A DNA stretch of 64,000 bases from Candidatus Nitrotoga fabula (GCF_905221025.1 NZ_CAJNBL010000034.1:22720-86719), one strand, 5' to 3'. Shown: positions 20,530 through 31,667, counted from the first letter of the stretch. Translations and numbers: made by a program. The notes: generated from the sequence alone by a model not told the origin.

Positions 20530-22416
20530 ATGTTTGATTTTGTACAGAATAATAAACGGTTTGTGCAAATTGTATTGTTGCTGATTGTTCTCACGTTTAC
20601 ATTTTGGGGTGTGGATAATTACAACAAGTCATCGGATAGCGAAGCGTTAGCTACGGTGAATGGAGATAAGATATATCAGGTTGAGTTCGACCAGGCTATG
20701 GCACAGCAGCAGGAAAGAATGCGCCAGGTGATGGGAAGCAGCTTCGATCCGGCCATGTTTGAAAATCCAGAAATCAAGCGTTCGGTTCTGGAGAGTCTGA
20801 TCAGTCAGCATCTGTTAATGAAGGAAGCGCGTTCGATCGGGTTGACGGTCAGTGAGAAATTGCTAGCAGAGAGCATTGCAGGCATTGATGCATTCCATAA
20901 AAATGGAAAATTTGATAAGGAGCAGTACGAAGCCGTGTTGCGTCGTGAAAATATGACTCCCCAGGTATTTGAAGACAGGGTTGCGCGGGAACTATATATG
21001 CGCCAGATGATTGGTGGGTATATGCAGAATGGGTATGCATCCCGCACAACTGCGGATAATTTGATCCGCCTGAATGAACAGCAGCGTGTCGTTGCAGTGG
21101 CAAGAATTCCTGTCGAACCATATCTGGCTCAGGCGAAAGTAGATGATGCATCGGTGAAGAGTTATTACGATGCGAATCTGAAGGAGTTTGAAACGGATGA
21201 GCAGGTGCGTGTGGAGTATCTCACATTTTCAGCTGGAAGCTTGCAGCCGCAAGTCGTGGTGGATGAGGCTGAAATCAAGAAATATTATGATGAGCATCAG
21301 AGCGAATTTGGTACCCCGGAGCAACGTCGGGCTGCGCATATCCTGATTTCAATCAATGCAAAGGCATCCGATGCAGATAAGCTGGCTGCCAAGACTAAGG
21401 CGGAGCAAATATTGAAGCAGGTTCAGTCTTCCCCCGGCAAATTTCCTGATCTCGCTAAGCAATACTCACAGGATCCAGGTTCCGCTGCAAACGGCGGGGA
21501 TTTGGGGGAATTTGGCCCCGGGATGATGGTCAAGCCATTTGAAGACGCGGTATACAAATTGAAAGCAGGTGAAATTAGCGGATTAGTGCAAACGGATTTT
21601 GGATATCACATTATCAAGCTGCTTGGGGTGACTTCCGCAAAGCTTAAGTCCGTGGACGAAGTAAAGGCGGATATTACCCAAAAGCTTAAAATGCAGAAGT
21701 CAAGCGAACTGTTTGCCGGATTGGCAGAAAAGTTTAGCAATATCGTATATGAGCAAAGCGATACGCTCAAACCTGCAGCAGAACTGGTAAAAGTGCCTTT
21801 GCAGCAAAGTGAGTGGCTGAGTAAAAAGCAGAGTGGACCCATGCCCTGGACCAGCAAGGCCATGCAGGCTGTGTTTTCTGAAGATGTGTTGAAGAAGAAG
21901 CGTAATAGCGCAGCTGTGGAGATTGCACCGGATACCCTGTTTGCGGCACGTTTGCTGGAATACAAACCTGCCAGTACAAAACCGCTTAAGGAGGTCAGCG
22001 AAGGCATCCGTCAGAAGCTGTTGAGAAAGCAAGGCCTGGAGCTGGCGATCAAAGAGGGGCAGAAAGTGCTGGCCCAGTTGCAGCGGGGGGAGAAAGTGGA
22101 TGTGAAATGGACAGCACCGGCCTCAATCACGCGTGTACAGCATGCCGAGTTACAAAATAGTCTGGCTCGCCTCGCTTTCCAGATGGATGCATCTAAGCTT
22201 CCCGCGTATGCAGGGGTGGAAAATGAACAGAACGGTTATATCCTGCTGCGCGTGGATGCGGTCAAAGAAGTTGCTGCTGTAGACGACACCAAGCATGTAC
22301 GCTACATGCATGAACTGCGCCAGATTACGGGTGAAGAAATGTTCCAGGCATTCCTTGCAGACACCAGGAAAGGGGCGGATGTTACCGTTAAGGCTTTTGC
22401 TGCTAGCCAAAAATAG
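20530..22416 (+). CDS. ppiD: Periplasmic folding chaperone PpiD (SurA/parvulin-like)
   Basis: Inner-membrane-anchored chaperone at the Sec translocon exit. 628 residues: one N-terminal transmembrane helix (about 14-30), a SurA-like chaperone domain, then a parvulin domain at about 260-360 (RRAAHILI, GGDLGEFGPGMM, TDFGYHIIKL), and a C-terminal helical region. The order clpX-lon-(hupB)-ppiD is common; here two tRNAs occupy the hupB position. The tRNA terminator lies 40 bp upstream, so ppiD needs its own promoter, which I could not pinpoint. Confidence 0.93.
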   Translation: MFDFVQNNKRFVQIVLLLIVLTFTFWGVDNYNKSSDSEALATVNGDKIYQVEFDQAMAQQQERMRQVMGSSFDPAMFENPEIKRSVLESLISQHLLMKEARSIGLTVSEKLLAESIAGIDAFHKNGKFDKEQYEAVLRRENMTPQVFEDRVARELYMRQMIGGYMQNGYASRTTADNLIRLNEQQRVVAVARIPVEPYLAQAKVDDASVKSYYDANLKEFETDEQVRVEYLTFSAGSLQPQVVVDEAEIKKYYDEHQSEFGTPEQRRAAHILISINAKASDADKLAAKTKAEQILKQVQSSPGKFPDLAKQYSQDPGSAANGGDLGEFGPGMMVKPFEDAVYKLKAGEISGLVQTDFGYHIIKLLGVTSAKLKSVDEVKADITQKLKMQKSSELFAGLAEKFSNIVYEQSDTLKPAAELVKVPLQQSEWLSKKQSGPMPWTSKAMQAVFSEDVLKKKRNSAAVEIAPDTLFAARLLEYKPASTKPLKEVSEGIRQKLLRKQGLELAIKEGQKVLAQLQRGEKVDVKWTAPASITRVQHAELQNSLARLAFQMDASKLPAYAGVENEQNGYILLRVDAVKEVAAVDDTKHVRYMHELRQITGEEMFQAFLADTRKGADVTVKAFAASQK

Positions 22417-22564
22417 GGAATTTGCTTCAGAAGGAAAAGAGCATAGGTAACGCAGGCTTCAGGCAGTCATATACCTTATTCATGCCTGGATTTCAGACTA
22501 TTTCGATCAATGGGCAAGGTCGAGGGAATGTGCCAAATGGTGCACTCATAAAGGAGTTGTGATA

Positions 22565-23026
22565 ATGCAACAAATTCAAAAAGGGATTACCCTGATTGAA
22601 TTGATGATCGTACTGGCGATTATCGGAATTCTGGCTGCTGTGGCAATACCTGCTTTTCAGGACAATGAAGTTAAGACCAAACTGTCGCAAGTCCGGTCTG
22701 CGCTTGATCCGGTTAAATTGAATCTGTCACAGTATTACCAGAAAAACGGAACCTTTGCAGGTGTGTACTGGAAAGCAACAAATTTGCCCGAAGGAGTGTC
22801 AATGCCGGATGAAGTGGAACCAACGGCATTTGCTGTGGACGGCAGGGCTGGAAGCTCGGTAACGATCACCTTTAAAATGCGTGAGGTCAGAGCCGATACC
22901 ATCGATGGAAAATCAATCACGATAACAGGGTCCGGTAATGACAAAACCAAGAGCGTCACCTGGGCATGTCTTGCGACTCCGCCGGGGTTGGATGCAATTG
23001 CCCAGAAGCATTTTGGTTGCCCGTGA
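22565..23026 (+). CDS. Type IV pilin (PilA-like major pilin)
   Basis: Precursor of 153 residues with the short class-III leader MQQIQKG, cut by the prepilin peptidase after Gly7, followed by the hydrophobic N-methylated helix ITLIELMIVLAIIGILAAVA including Glu at +5. The C-terminal part has two cysteines (WACLATPP and HFGCP) able to form the D-region disulfide. ATG 22565 is spaced 8-9 nt after AAGGAG and is preferred over GTG 22559. No other pilus gene is adjacent, so the assembly machinery must lie elsewhere. Residue +1 is Ile rather than the usual Phe/Met. Confidence 0.9.
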   Translation: MQQIQKGITLIELMIVLAIIGILAAVAIPAFQDNEVKTKLSQVRSALDPVKLNLSQYYQKNGTFAGVYWKATNLPEGVSMPDEVEPTAFAVDGRAGSSVTITFKMREVRADTIDGKSITITGSGNDKTKSVTWACLATPPGLDAIAQKHFGCP

Positions 23027-23137
23027 TTTCTTATGCGGGTATTCTGTTAATAGCCTACCGGTGCGACTTTCAAAAAGTTTGTGTTTCTACAGGTCATGGC
23101 TTGATTTCTGCTTCTGGAAGTATGCAAGCATTCAAAT

Positions 23138-24562
23138 TTAATAAGGCTTTTTAGCTTTAGCTGAAGCAATTTCTTTAAATTCCTTTAATTCTTTTTCAAT
23201 GATCGACAGTTCGCGGAAATCATTACCAGCTTCCTTGGCTAATTCCAGCTGTTCGATTGCACCATGCACATTACCGCGCAGAATGTAGACATGGGCCAAT
23301 GCGTGATGCTGTTCCTGTCTTTTCCCCAAAGAGGCGTAGATGCGTGCGCTACGTTCATATAGCCGTACATCATTAGGGTAACTGATGACCTGGTCATTGA
23401 GAATTCTGATCGCATCATTCAACCGGTTCGATTCCACCAGTAAATCAATGTAATCATAATAGAGCGCCCGGTGCTGTGGGAAATTTTGCGTAGCATTCTG
23501 GTAATATTCAATTCCCCCGGTCATTTCTTTTGCCATCCGTCTGATTTTCCCTCCGAGTGTCGCAATCATGGGATTTTGTGAAGTGAGTTCCTGCAGCGGA
23601 ATAAATTCCTGAGAGGCATTTTCTACTTGACCGGTCCGCAGTAAAGCCAGTACAAGACCATATCGCTGGGCTGTCTGGTTACCATGTTTTTGTTCGCCGA
23701 TTGCATTCCGGAAGAAACGAATGGCTTCCTGCGGTTGATTCTGCATGGCCCGTAGTTTGGAGCGTACCAGCTGAAAATTCATACTGTCCGGAACCAGCCG
23801 GTAAGGGATGGGCTGTACCCGGTTTGCGACATCGGCGATCCGTTCGCTGGTGACTGGGTGGGTGCGCAGATAGGAAGGAATGTTGTTATCCAGCAGGCGC
23901 GTGGATTTCTGCAGGCGTTCGAAGAAGATCGGCATGGCGTGTGGGTCAAAGCCGGCCTTTTGAAGCGTGTCAAGGCCGATGCGGTCGGCTTCCCTTTCAT
24001 GAATGCGGGTAAAGTTCAATTGCCTCTGGATAGCGCCGGCCTGCATTCCTATCATGGCAGCCTGAGACGCTTGAGGATTGCTGCGTGCAGCCAGAATCGC
24101 CACGGCAAGAGCCGCCATGGCGGTCAATGTATCCACCTTTTGACCGGCCACCATTCTTGCAATGTGATGCTGGGTTACGTGGGCAATTTCGTGGCCTAGT
24201 ACCGAGGCAAGCTCAGATTCGCTTTGTGCCATGAGTATCAGACCGGTGTTTACTCCGATAAACCCTCCCGGCAGCGCGAAAGCGTTGATCGAGTTGTCGT
24301 TGATGGTAAAAAATTCAAACTCCTGCCCGGGCTCATTACTATGAGAAACAAGCTGGTATCCAATCTGGTTCAGGTAGTCGTTAACTTCGGCATCATCCAG
24401 GTAGTCTTTATCCGAGCGTATTTCAAACATGCTCTGTTCACCAATTTTTCTTTCCTGCTGGGGCGACATCACCTCCTGGGAGGTATCTCCCAGATCGGGT
24501 AGCCCTTCTGCCTGACATGACAGTGACCATGCAAACATCAACGTGTAAAGCCATTTTTTCAT
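23138..24562 (-). CDS. M48 family periplasmic metalloprotease with TPR region (BepA/YfgC-like)
   Basis: Zinc protease involved in outer-membrane protein quality control in its relatives. Start chosen at 24562, giving MKKWLYTLMFAWSLSCQAEG, a signal peptide; an upstream in-frame start would bury it. Zinc motif HEIAH at residues 124-128, third ligand Glu191 in READRIG. The C-terminal 200 residues are helical and repeat-like, resembling the TPR domain of BepA. It is convergent with the pilin gene and separated by 346 bp from divergent tusA. Confidence 0.92.
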   Translation of the reverse strand: MKKWLYTLMFAWSLSCQAEGLPDLGDTSQEVMSPQQERKIGEQSMFEIRSDKDYLDDAEVNDYLNQIGYQLVSHSNEPGQEFEFFTINDNSINAFALPGGFIGVNTGLILMAQSESELASVLGHEIAHVTQHHIARMVAGQKVDTLTAMAALAVAILAARSNPQASQAAMIGMQAGAIQRQLNFTRIHEREADRIGLDTLQKAGFDPHAMPIFFERLQKSTRLLDNNIPSYLRTHPVTSERIADVANRVQPIPYRLVPDSMNFQLVRSKLRAMQNQPQEAIRFFRNAIGEQKHGNQTAQRYGLVLALLRTGQVENASQEFIPLQELTSQNPMIATLGGKIRRMAKEMTGGIEYYQNATQNFPQHRALYYDYIDLLVESNRLNDAIRILNDQVISYPNDVRLYERSARIYASLGKRQEQHHALAHVYILRGNVHGAIEQLELAKEAGNDFRELSIIEKELKEFKEIASAKAKKPY

Positions 24563-24908
24563 GATGAATTGGATACCTGCTGGTTCCGGTGGTTCCAAAA
24601 TCTGCTGTTCAGGAGGTAATCATTAGCATGTGGCTTGTATTCTATTTGCCTGAACAGTATTACCGGGCTATGAAAAGGAAGTAATGCTAACTAATCCGCG
24701 GATGCAAAGTAGTTTTATGTTCGTATTGAATACTTAAATATTATAAAATAATTTGTATTTAAAAAATTTGGTTGGTCCTATGAATACCAAAGTGCGGAAA
24801 GAATGGTTTTACCTTTGTGGCAAGCAGCGTGTATGCCGAAGCTCCTTCCGCGGTTTGGTATGATGGCAGGATACAAAATTAACGATTGTGCATGCAGATA
24901 TAGTGAAT
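24563..24908. other. Divergent intergenic region (M48 protease / tusA)
   Basis: AT-rich around 24700-24770. It should hold both promoters, but no pair of hexamers stands out. No ORF or RNA gene was recognised. Confidence 0.5.
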
Positions 24909-25151
24909 ATGAACACCATGGAATTTGATGTCGAACTGGACGCACGTAAACTGAGTTGTCCCTTGCCCATTCTGCGCACCAAAAAGATGCTAGCGCAAAT
25001 GGAGGGTGGGCAGGTGCTGAAAGTCGTTGCAACGGACAGCAAGTCACCTGACGACTTTGCAGATTTTTGCAAACAGACTGGTAATGTTTTACTGTCCGCT
25101 TCGAGTCAGGGGGAAGAATTCATATTTTACCTGCGCCGCAGACAGACTTAA
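24909..25151 (+). CDS. tusA: Sulfurtransferase TusA family protein
   Basis: Small sulfur carrier (about 80 residues) of the TusA/SirA family, which passes persulfide sulfur to tRNA thiolation or other acceptors. The diagnostic CPxP motif is in [13 protein letters not shown] chose ATG 24909 ([15 protein letters not shown]); ATG 24918 and GTG 24888 are also in frame. The stop overlaps the convergent end of valS by 4 nt. Confidence 0.88.
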   Translation: MNTMEFDVELDARKLSCPLPILRTKKMLAQMEGGQVLKVVATDSKSPDDFADFCKQTGNVLLSASSQGEEFIFYLRRRQT

Positions 25152-28100
25152 CCAAGCTTGTCGAGTTGCGTCTGCAACTGGGTCAGGGTAATGGTGAAAC
25201 TGTCCATGCGTTTGCGTTCCTGTTCCACCACATGTGGTGGAGCGCGTAAAACAAAATTTTCATTCTCCAGTTTGCCTTTCGCCTTGTGGATTTCATCATT
25301 CAGGCGGTCAATCTCCTTGCGCAGACGATCACGCTCGGCATCCACGTCAATTTCGATTTCGAGCATCAGTTTAAAGTTACCGACAACTGCAACAGGAGCA
25401 TCTGTGTCCGGTAGGTCGTCCAGCAGACTAACGTTGCTTAATTTTCCGAGCGTCTGTAGATAGGGTGAGAAATTTCGGAGGATATCTACGTCACCACTTG
25501 CGATGAGCGGTATTCTCTGTGCAGGAGACAGGTTCATCTCACTGCGCAGTTTCCGGCAGGCTGTAACCATTTCCTGAAGCAGGCCGATTTGCTGCAATGC
25601 AACCGTGTCAATCTGTTCCTGTACTGCTTGTGAATAAGGCTGCAGCATGATGCTGTCGCCCTGCTTTCCTGCCAGTGGCGCAATTTTCTGCCACAACTCT
25701 TCGGTAATGAACGGAATGATAGGGTGTGCCAGACGAAGTATGGTTTCCAGTACGCGCACCAGGGTGTATCGTGTGGCGCGTTGCACCTCATGCGTTCCTG
25801 AATGTTCTGGAGAAACGGTGCAGTAATCTGGGCTGAGCTGCACCTTTGCCATTTCCACGTACCAGTCACAGTAGGTGTCCCATACCAGTTCATACAGTGT
25901 GCGCGCCGCCATGTCGAAGCGATAATGGTCAAAATGATCTGCCATCTCTGATTCTGCCTGCTGCAGGCGGCTTATCATCCACCTGTCCGCAACATTAAGC
26001 TTGACCGGCAGGGATTGATCCAGTCCGATGTCCTGCTCTTTAGAATTCATTAATACGAAACGCGTGGCATTCCACAGTTTATTGCAGAAGTTGCGATATC
26101 CTTCGCAACGCTGCAGATCAAATTTGATGTCGCGTCCGTGCGAAGCCAGGCTTGCGAATGTGAAGCGTATTGCGTCCGTCCCGAAGGCAGGGATTCCATT
26201 CGGGAAATGTTTGCGTGTCTGTTTCTCTATATTCTCTGCCTGTTTGGGGTTCATCAGATTTTGGGTACGCTTGACTACCAGATCATCCAGCGAAATACCG
26301 TCGATGAGGTCCAGCGGATCCAGGACGTTACCCCTGGATTTGCTCATCTTGTGACCCTCGGCATCGCGGATCAGGCCATGTACATATACCTGGCGAAATG
26401 GCACCTTGCCGGTGAAGTGCAATGACATCATTACCATGCGTGCCACCCAGAAAAAGATGATGTCAAAACCGGTTACCAGAACAGAGGTCGGCAGAAAGGT
26501 TCTCAGTTCTTTGGTGTCGTGCGGCCAGCCCAGCGTGGAGAATGGCCATAATGCAGAGGAGAACCATGTATCAAGCACGTCTTCATCCTGGCGGAGTTCT
26601 TTATTGCCGGCCTGCTTGCGCGCTTCTTCCTCGGTACGGGCGACAAACAGGTTACCCTGCTCGTCATGCCATGCAGGGATACGATGCCCCCACCATAGCT
26701 GGCGTGAGATGCACCAGTCCTGGATATTGGTCAGCCATTGATTGTATGTATTGGACCAGTTCTCCGGCACAAATTGGATTTCACCCTCTGCAACTGCTTG
26801 CAGGCCGCGCTGGGCCAGGCTTTCCATTCTTACAAACCACTGGTCGGTGAGCATGGGTTCAATGATCGTATGGCTGCGGTCTCCGCGTGGCACCATCAGT
26901 TTGTGCGGCCTGCTTTCGACCAGCAGGTTTTGCGCAGACAAATCAGCAAGAATTTGTTTGCGTGCATCGAACCGGTCTTGTCCCCGATAAGCGGCAGGCG
27001 CATTTTCATTAATTTTTGCATCCAGTGTAAATATATTGACCGGTGTGAGTCCGTGTCGCTGTCCTACGAGATAGTCGTTGAAATCGTGCGCAGGGGTGAT
27101 TTTTACGCAGCCGGTGCCAAAAGCCGGGTCAACATACTCGTCAGCAATGATGGGAATGGTGCGATTACACAGCGGCAGCTGCAGTCGTCTTCCGATCAAG
27201 TGCCGGTAGCGTGCATCTTCAGGATGCACGGCCACTGCAACATCCCCGAGTAGTGTTTCAGGGCGAGTGGTGGCAACGATTAAAGTTCCTTCCCCAATTT
27301 CCAGGGGATAGGAGATATGCCACATGAAACCGTCTTCTTCCTGGGAAACAACTTCCAGATCCGAAACAGCCGTGCCCAGCACAGGATCCCAGTTTACCAA
27401 TCGTTTTCCACGATAGATCAGGCCCTGCTCATAAAGCCTGACAAATACCTCGGTGACCGCTTCGGACAATCCTTCGTCCATGGTAAAGCGTTCGCGTGAC
27501 CAGTCACACGAAGCACCGAGGCGTCGCATCTGGTGAGTAATCGTGGAACCTGATTCCTCCTTCCATTTCCATACCCGCTCGATGAAATTTTCGCGTCCGA
27601 TATCCTGGCGTTTAATATTCTGGAAATCCAGCTGGCGCTCTACCACAATCTGTGTGGCGATTCCCGCGTGATCGGTCCCGGGTTGCCATAGTGTATTGTC
27701 ACCCCGCATGCGGTGGTAGCGGATCAGCGCATCCATCAGGGTATCCTGGAACGCATGCCCCATGTGCAGTGTTCCGGTTACATTGGGTGGAGGCAGCATG
27801 ATGGCATAAGCGGTTTTTTCGTTTTCCAGTTTTGCCTGGAAATAACCTGCCTCTTCCCATAATGAATACCAGTGGGTTTCGATTTTTTGCGGTTCAAAAC
27901 TTTTTGCGAGTTCCATTTTGTCGGTGCGTGAATTGTTTCTGTCGTGGGTATTGATATCAGGTGGGATTATACCGGATGAAAAAGGTGGGGGCTGGCAGGA
28001 AATCTGCGCCCGAATAAATTCAGGCAGGTCCGTTTTAACGTCGCCCCATGCTTTCTGCCATAGTGCATCAAAATGTGAGGATAGTTTTGCACGAAGCAGG

Positions 28101-28309
28101 GACTCCAGTTTTGGCGCGATCTGTGCTGCCAGCTGCTGGCATTGCGCTTCAGAGAGATTGGGAAATTCTGCGTGCCCGAGCAGGGGGGGGGAATATTCTT
28201 CGGTGATGACATCGGTTAGGGTTGGTATTTCCGGTGAATTTACATCGGGTTCGCTGGAGCATTCGTTTATCCTGCTGGAACGATCTGGCTGTTCGGGTGG
28301 ATGGCTCAT
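25148..28309 (-). CDS. valS: Valine--tRNA ligase with an in-frame 131-residue N-terminal extension
   Basis: Charges tRNA-Val with valine. The usual enzyme starts at [16 protein letters not shown] (ATG 27916, 922 residues) and is complete: HIGH-type [20 protein letters not shown], editing domain, and C-terminal coiled coil ([17 protein letters not shown]). The frame stays open upstream for 131 residues to ATG 28309. That extension has an IPTLTDVI motif and a helical end, resembling small separate proteins often encoded ahead of valS in betaproteobacteria. No Shine-Dalgarno is visible before the canonical ATG 27916. Either the two are fused, or valS starts internally; I cannot decide from sequence alone. 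Confidence 0.93.
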   Translation of the reverse strand: MSHPPEQPDRSSRINECSSEPDVNSPEIPTLTDVITEEYSPPLLGHAEFPNLSEAQCQQLAAQIAPKLESLLRAKLSSHFDALWQKAWGDVKTDLPEFIRAQISCQPPPFSSGIIPPDINTHDRNNSRTDKMELAKSFEPQKIETHWYSLWEEAGYFQAKLENEKTAYAIMLPPPNVTGTLHMGHAFQDTLMDALIRYHRMRGDNTLWQPGTDHAGIATQIVVERQLDFQNIKRQDIGRENFIERVWKWKEESGSTITHQMRRLGASCDWSRERFTMDEGLSEAVTEVFVRLYEQGLIYRGKRLVNWDPVLGTAVSDLEVVSQEEDGFMWHISYPLEIGEGTLIVATTRPETLLGDVAVAVHPEDARYRHLIGRRLQLPLCNRTIPIIADEYVDPAFGTGCVKITPAHDFNDYLVGQRHGLTPVNIFTLDAKINENAPAAYRGQDRFDARKQILADLSAQNLLVESRPHKLMVPRGDRSHTIIEPMLTDQWFVRMESLAQRGLQAVAEGEIQFVPENWSNTYNQWLTNIQDWCISRQLWWGHRIPAWHDEQGNLFVARTEEEARKQAGNKELRQDEDVLDTWFSSALWPFSTLGWPHDTKELRTFLPTSVLVTGFDIIFFWVARMVMMSLHFTGKVPFRQVYVHGLIRDAEGHKMSKSRGNVLDPLDLIDGISLDDLVVKRTQNLMNPKQAENIEKQTRKHFPNGIPAFGTDAIRFTFASLASHGRDIKFDLQRCEGYRNFCNKLWNATRFVLMNSKEQDIGLDQSLPVKLNVADRWMISRLQQAESEMADHFDHYRFDMAARTLYELVWDTYCDWYVEMAKVQLSPDYCTVSPEHSGTHEVQRATRYTLVRVLETILRLAHPIIPFITEELWQKIAPLAGKQGDSIMLQPYSQAVQEQIDTVALQQIGLLQEMVTACRKLRSEMNLSPAQRIPLIASGDVDILRNFSPYLQTLGKLSNVSLLDDLPDTDAPVAVVGNFKLMLEIEIDVDAERDRLRKEIDRLNDEIHKAKGKLENENFVLRAPPHVVEQERKRMDSFTITLTQLQTQLDKLG

Positions 28310-28385
28310 GGCTGCCTATGAAAAAATTACAGAAATTTTTTGGGGGGTGTCGCTCGTTGGAGGTAAATTCACCGGCGGATGGATG

Positions 28386-28823
28386 TCATGTGGAGTTCTT
28401 TGAACTTCTGCTCAGATCAACATGACGTATGGTATAGCCGTGATCCCGGTAAAAGCAAAAGCGAATCCGGCCCAGGCGTGCATCCTCTGTGTCCTGGCTG
28501 ACTATTTCGATTACTCGTTTGAAGCGGCTGAAGAACGGTAAACATGTCGAATGCAGGCTGATCAATACTTCATGGTGTGGAAAAATTTCATCCTGATGGC
28601 TGAGTATAATGGGCATCCTGGAGGAATTTTCAGTATTGTTTCGGCAATGTGGCAAGAAAGAAGTGGCCGGATAGGTCCATAGAAGTTCGTCCAGCGCTTC
28701 CAAGGTCGATTCATGTGGCGTATGCACAAGTACACGCAGCCCGTTTTGCACGGCTTTTTGGCTAAGGTTGCAGACGGTGTGCAGTTTGTCATTCACGCCG
28801 GTGTAAAAATCCACCTGAGTCAT
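28386..28823 (-). CDS. holC: DNA polymerase III chi subunit
   Basis: Clamp-loader accessory protein linking Pol III to single-strand-binding protein. 145 residues; it starts MTQVDFYTGVNDKLHTVC, the typical HolC N-terminus, which sets the start at 28823, and includes VLVHTPHE and FLPH. The order pepA-holC-valS on one strand is conserved in proteobacteria, which supports the call despite low sequence conservation of the family. Confidence 0.9.
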   Translation of the reverse strand: MTQVDFYTGVNDKLHTVCNLSQKAVQNGLRVLVHTPHESTLEALDELLWTYPATSFLPHCRNNTENSSRMPIILSHQDEIFPHHEVLISLHSTCLPFFSRFKRVIEIVSQDTEDARLGRIRFCFYRDHGYTIRHVDLSRSSKNST

Positions 28824-28975
28824 AATGTTAGCGGACGCATGGGTTTGATCTGGATGATAGCCTGCAAGTCGAATTTTCAGGCACCGGGTTGTGCGGACTT
28901 GCATGAAGCCTTCTCCATAGGAGGCTTCATACCGTCCGCTACCGGTAAGGATTAATTTTTAAGTGTTGACGTGGG

Positions 28976-30484
28976 TCACTCCGGTGAATGGCTCTTATGG
29001 GCGTAATTGACCAAAAATTGCACCAGTAGCGGAACTGGACGTCCGGTTGCTCCCTTTTCTTTTCCGGATTTCCATGCTGTGCCAGCTATATCCAGATGTG
29101 CCCACCGATAGCTTCGGGTGAAACGTGCAAGAAAGCAGGCAGCCGTGATACTTCCGCCCGCCCGTCCGCCGATGTTTTGCATGTCTGCAAAATTGCTATC
29201 CAGTTGCGGCTGGTAATCCTCCCACAATGGCATATGCCAGGCACGATCACAGGTCTGTTCGCCTGCCGCCAGCAGTTCCTGGGCCAGCGTATCCTGATTA
29301 CTATATAGCCCGCTGGCAACATGGCCCAGTGCAATAACGCAGGCCCCGGTAAGAGTGGCGATATCGATGACGGTAGCTGGTTCGAATTTGGCAGCATAGG
29401 TAAGAGCATCGCACAGGATAAGACGCCCCTCAGCATCGGTATTCAGAATTTCGATCGTCTGGCCGGACATGCTGGTAACGATGTCGCCGGGTTTGGTGGC
29501 GGAGCCGCTGGGCATATTTTCACAGGATGGAATAATGCCTACAACATTCATTTTCAGACCGATTTCAGCTATAGCCTGCAGCGTACCCAGCACGCTCGCT
29601 GCCCCGCACATATCATATTTCATCTCGTCCATCTCCGCACCTGGCTTTAACGAGATGCCGCCCGTGTCGAATGTGATGCCCTTGCCAACCAGGGCAACGG
29701 GTTTTTGCTTCTTGTCAGCACCGCGATATTCCAGGACGATCAGCTTCGGTGGTTCATCACTGCCTTGCGTAACAGACAATAACGATCCCATTCCAAGTTT
29801 CTGCATATCCTTTTCTTCCAGCACGGAGACCTTAAGTGTCTTGTGCGTCTTGGATAGTGCCTGTGCCTGTTTTGCAAGATGGCTGGGGGTGCATATATTT
29901 CCCGGCAAATTGCCCAGATCCTTTGTTAGCTTCATGCCGTGCCCGATTGCAGTGGCATTGGCCAGTGCCTGAAGCTGTCGGTTGTTCGGTTTGCCGGTGA
30001 TGATCCCAAAGCGAATGTGGCATGAGGCTGGTTTGTTCTTTTCTGCTTTGCTCTTAAGCTGATCAAAGCGATATGTCGCATGAAATGCGGCAAGCACCGC
30101 CTGGCTAATGCACCAGGCGCCGTCTCGGCCTACCGGAGGATGGTCCGCCAGATAAAGGACCGCATCCTTGGCGCCTGTAGAAAAAAGAACTCGCATTGCA
30201 GCACCGATACTTTCCAGATATTGGCGTGCCGATAATTCATTCTGTTTCCCCAGTCCGACCAGTAATACCCGTTCGCCTGGAATGTTGGGCAGATTATGCA
30301 GCAGAAGTGTAGTTGCGTTCCTGCCTGTCATATCGCCTCGTGCAATGATGTTACCGAGTGCGCTATTCGAGGCTTTGTTCAGAATCTGTGCAGCTTCTGA
30401 CAGCTGGCCCCCTTCAAATACGCTTACAACCACGCAGCCGCTGCGCTGTTTTTCCGGGCTGCCCGGTTTTATGCTAAATTCCAC
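28976..30484 (-). CDS. pepA: Leucyl aminopeptidase (cytosol aminopeptidase)
   Basis: Hexameric two-metal aminopeptidase of family M17; in E. coli it also binds DNA in Xer recombination. 502 residues with the signature NTDAEGRLILCDAL, the metal-binding KGITFDTGGISLK, and an N-terminal macro-like domain. It is divergent from lptF (34 bp between starts), the standard arrangement, with holC and valS downstream. Confidence 0.97.
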   Translation of the reverse strand: MEFSIKPGSPEKQRSGCVVVSVFEGGQLSEAAQILNKASNSALGNIIARGDMTGRNATTLLLHNLPNIPGERVLLVGLGKQNELSARQYLESIGAAMRVLFSTGAKDAVLYLADHPPVGRDGAWCISQAVLAAFHATYRFDQLKSKAEKNKPASCHIRFGIITGKPNNRQLQALANATAIGHGMKLTKDLGNLPGNICTPSHLAKQAQALSKTHKTLKVSVLEEKDMQKLGMGSLLSVTQGSDEPPKLIVLEYRGADKKQKPVALVGKGITFDTGGISLKPGAEMDEMKYDMCGAASVLGTLQAIAEIGLKMNVVGIIPSCENMPSGSATKPGDIVTSMSGQTIEILNTDAEGRLILCDALTYAAKFEPATVIDIATLTGACVIALGHVASGLYSNQDTLAQELLAAGEQTCDRAWHMPLWEDYQPQLDSNFADMQNIGGRAGGSITAACFLARFTRSYRWAHLDIAGTAWKSGKEKGATGRPVPLLVQFLVNYAHKSHSPE

Positions 30485-30518
30485 ACATCTCTCCTTAAAG
30501 ATTTTTGTTCCACACGCA

Positions 30519-31667
30519 ATGTCGGATTATCCGCAGGTTCCAAGCAAAAAGTCAAAGTTGTTCCGCCCTGGGTTGTTGCGTAGTTCCATTTTTCATCGCG
30601 CGCTCATGCTCGAGTTTGCCAGCATGGGCATATTAATTTTTTTCGTCCTGCTCAGTATTCTTGCGTTTACCCAGCTGGTTCGTCTGTTGGGAAAATCTGC
30701 CAGTGGCGCATTTGCGGTGGACGGTGTCTGGGCAATCCTGGGTTTTGGCGCATTGAATTATCTGCCAACGGTACTCTCCATCAGCCTGTTCCTGTCTGTA
30801 TTGCTGACGCTGACGCGCAGTTACCGAGACAACGAAATGGTGGTGTGGTTCTGCTCCGGTATTGGTCTGACGCGCTGGATACGTCCCGTATTGTGTTATG
30901 CGCTACCCGTAATCGGGCTGATTGCACTGTTAAGCCTGGTGTTGTCACCCTGGGCGGTTACCAAGGTAGAAGAATTAAAGCGCAGGCTGGAGAGCCGTGA
31001 TGATGTGTCCGCTGCGACTCCGGGAATTTTTCGTGAGTCCAAGCATGCAGACCGAGTGTTTTTTATTGAGAACGTGGATCTGGGAAAAAACCGGGTCGGT
31101 AATATTTTTGTGCAAACCTTGCAGCATGAAAAAGTGGGTACGATGGTAGCCAAGGAGGGTTTGCAGGAAACTGCGGCAAACGGAGACCGGTTTCTGGTGT
31201 TGCTGAACGGTACGCGCTATGAGGGAGTACCCGGGCAGCTTGATTTCAGGATTGTTGAGTTTGAGCGTTACGCGATCCGCATCAAGGCTGTGGAAGCAAA
31301 GAAACGACCGGCTCCGCTCAATTCTCTTGCAACCACGTATTTGCTGAGCAATCTGACCCTGGGGAATTTGTCCGAACTGGAGCGGCGGCTCAGTTTGCCG
31401 GTCAGTGCACTGATTTTAACTTTGCTGGCGATACCATTGAGCTTTGTTAATCCCCGTGCTGGTCGTTCTCTGAACCTGATCGTGGCGATTTTTATTTATA
31501 TGATTTATAACAATATGATTAGCGTGGTTAATTCTCTGGTTGGGCAGGGCAAGATCGACCCTGGGGTTGGTTTTTGGGGGATTCATGGATTGATGCTCAT
31601 GCTGCTGGTGTTGCTGTTTTATCGCCGTATGACCATTTTTTCCCTGAGACGGATCGTGAAGCGATGA
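30519..31667 (+). CDS. lptF: LPS export ABC transporter permease LptF
   Basis: Inner-membrane subunit of LptB2FG, which extracts lipopolysaccharide toward the periplasmic bridge. 382 residues with three N-terminal and three C-terminal transmembrane segments around a periplasmic beta-jellyroll (about 120-260). ATG 30519 gives MSDYPQVPSKKSK before the conserved IFHRALMLEF; the N-terminal tail is somewhat longer than usual and a shorter start is possible. The stop overlaps lptG by 4 nt. Confidence 0.93.
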   Translation: MSDYPQVPSKKSKLFRPGLLRSSIFHRALMLEFASMGILIFFVLLSILAFTQLVRLLGKSASGAFAVDGVWAILGFGALNYLPTVLSISLFLSVLLTLTRSYRDNEMVVWFCSGIGLTRWIRPVLCYALPVIGLIALLSLVLSPWAVTKVEELKRRLESRDDVSAATPGIFRESKHADRVFFIENVDLGKNRVGNIFVQTLQHEKVGTMVAKEGLQETAANGDRFLVLLNGTRYEGVPGQLDFRIVEFERYAIRIKAVEAKKRPAPLNSLATTYLLSNLTLGNLSELERRLSLPVSALILTLLAIPLSFVNPRAGRSLNLIVAIFIYMIYNNMISVVNSLVGQGKIDPGVGFWGIHGLMLMLLVLLFYRRMTIFSLRRIVKR

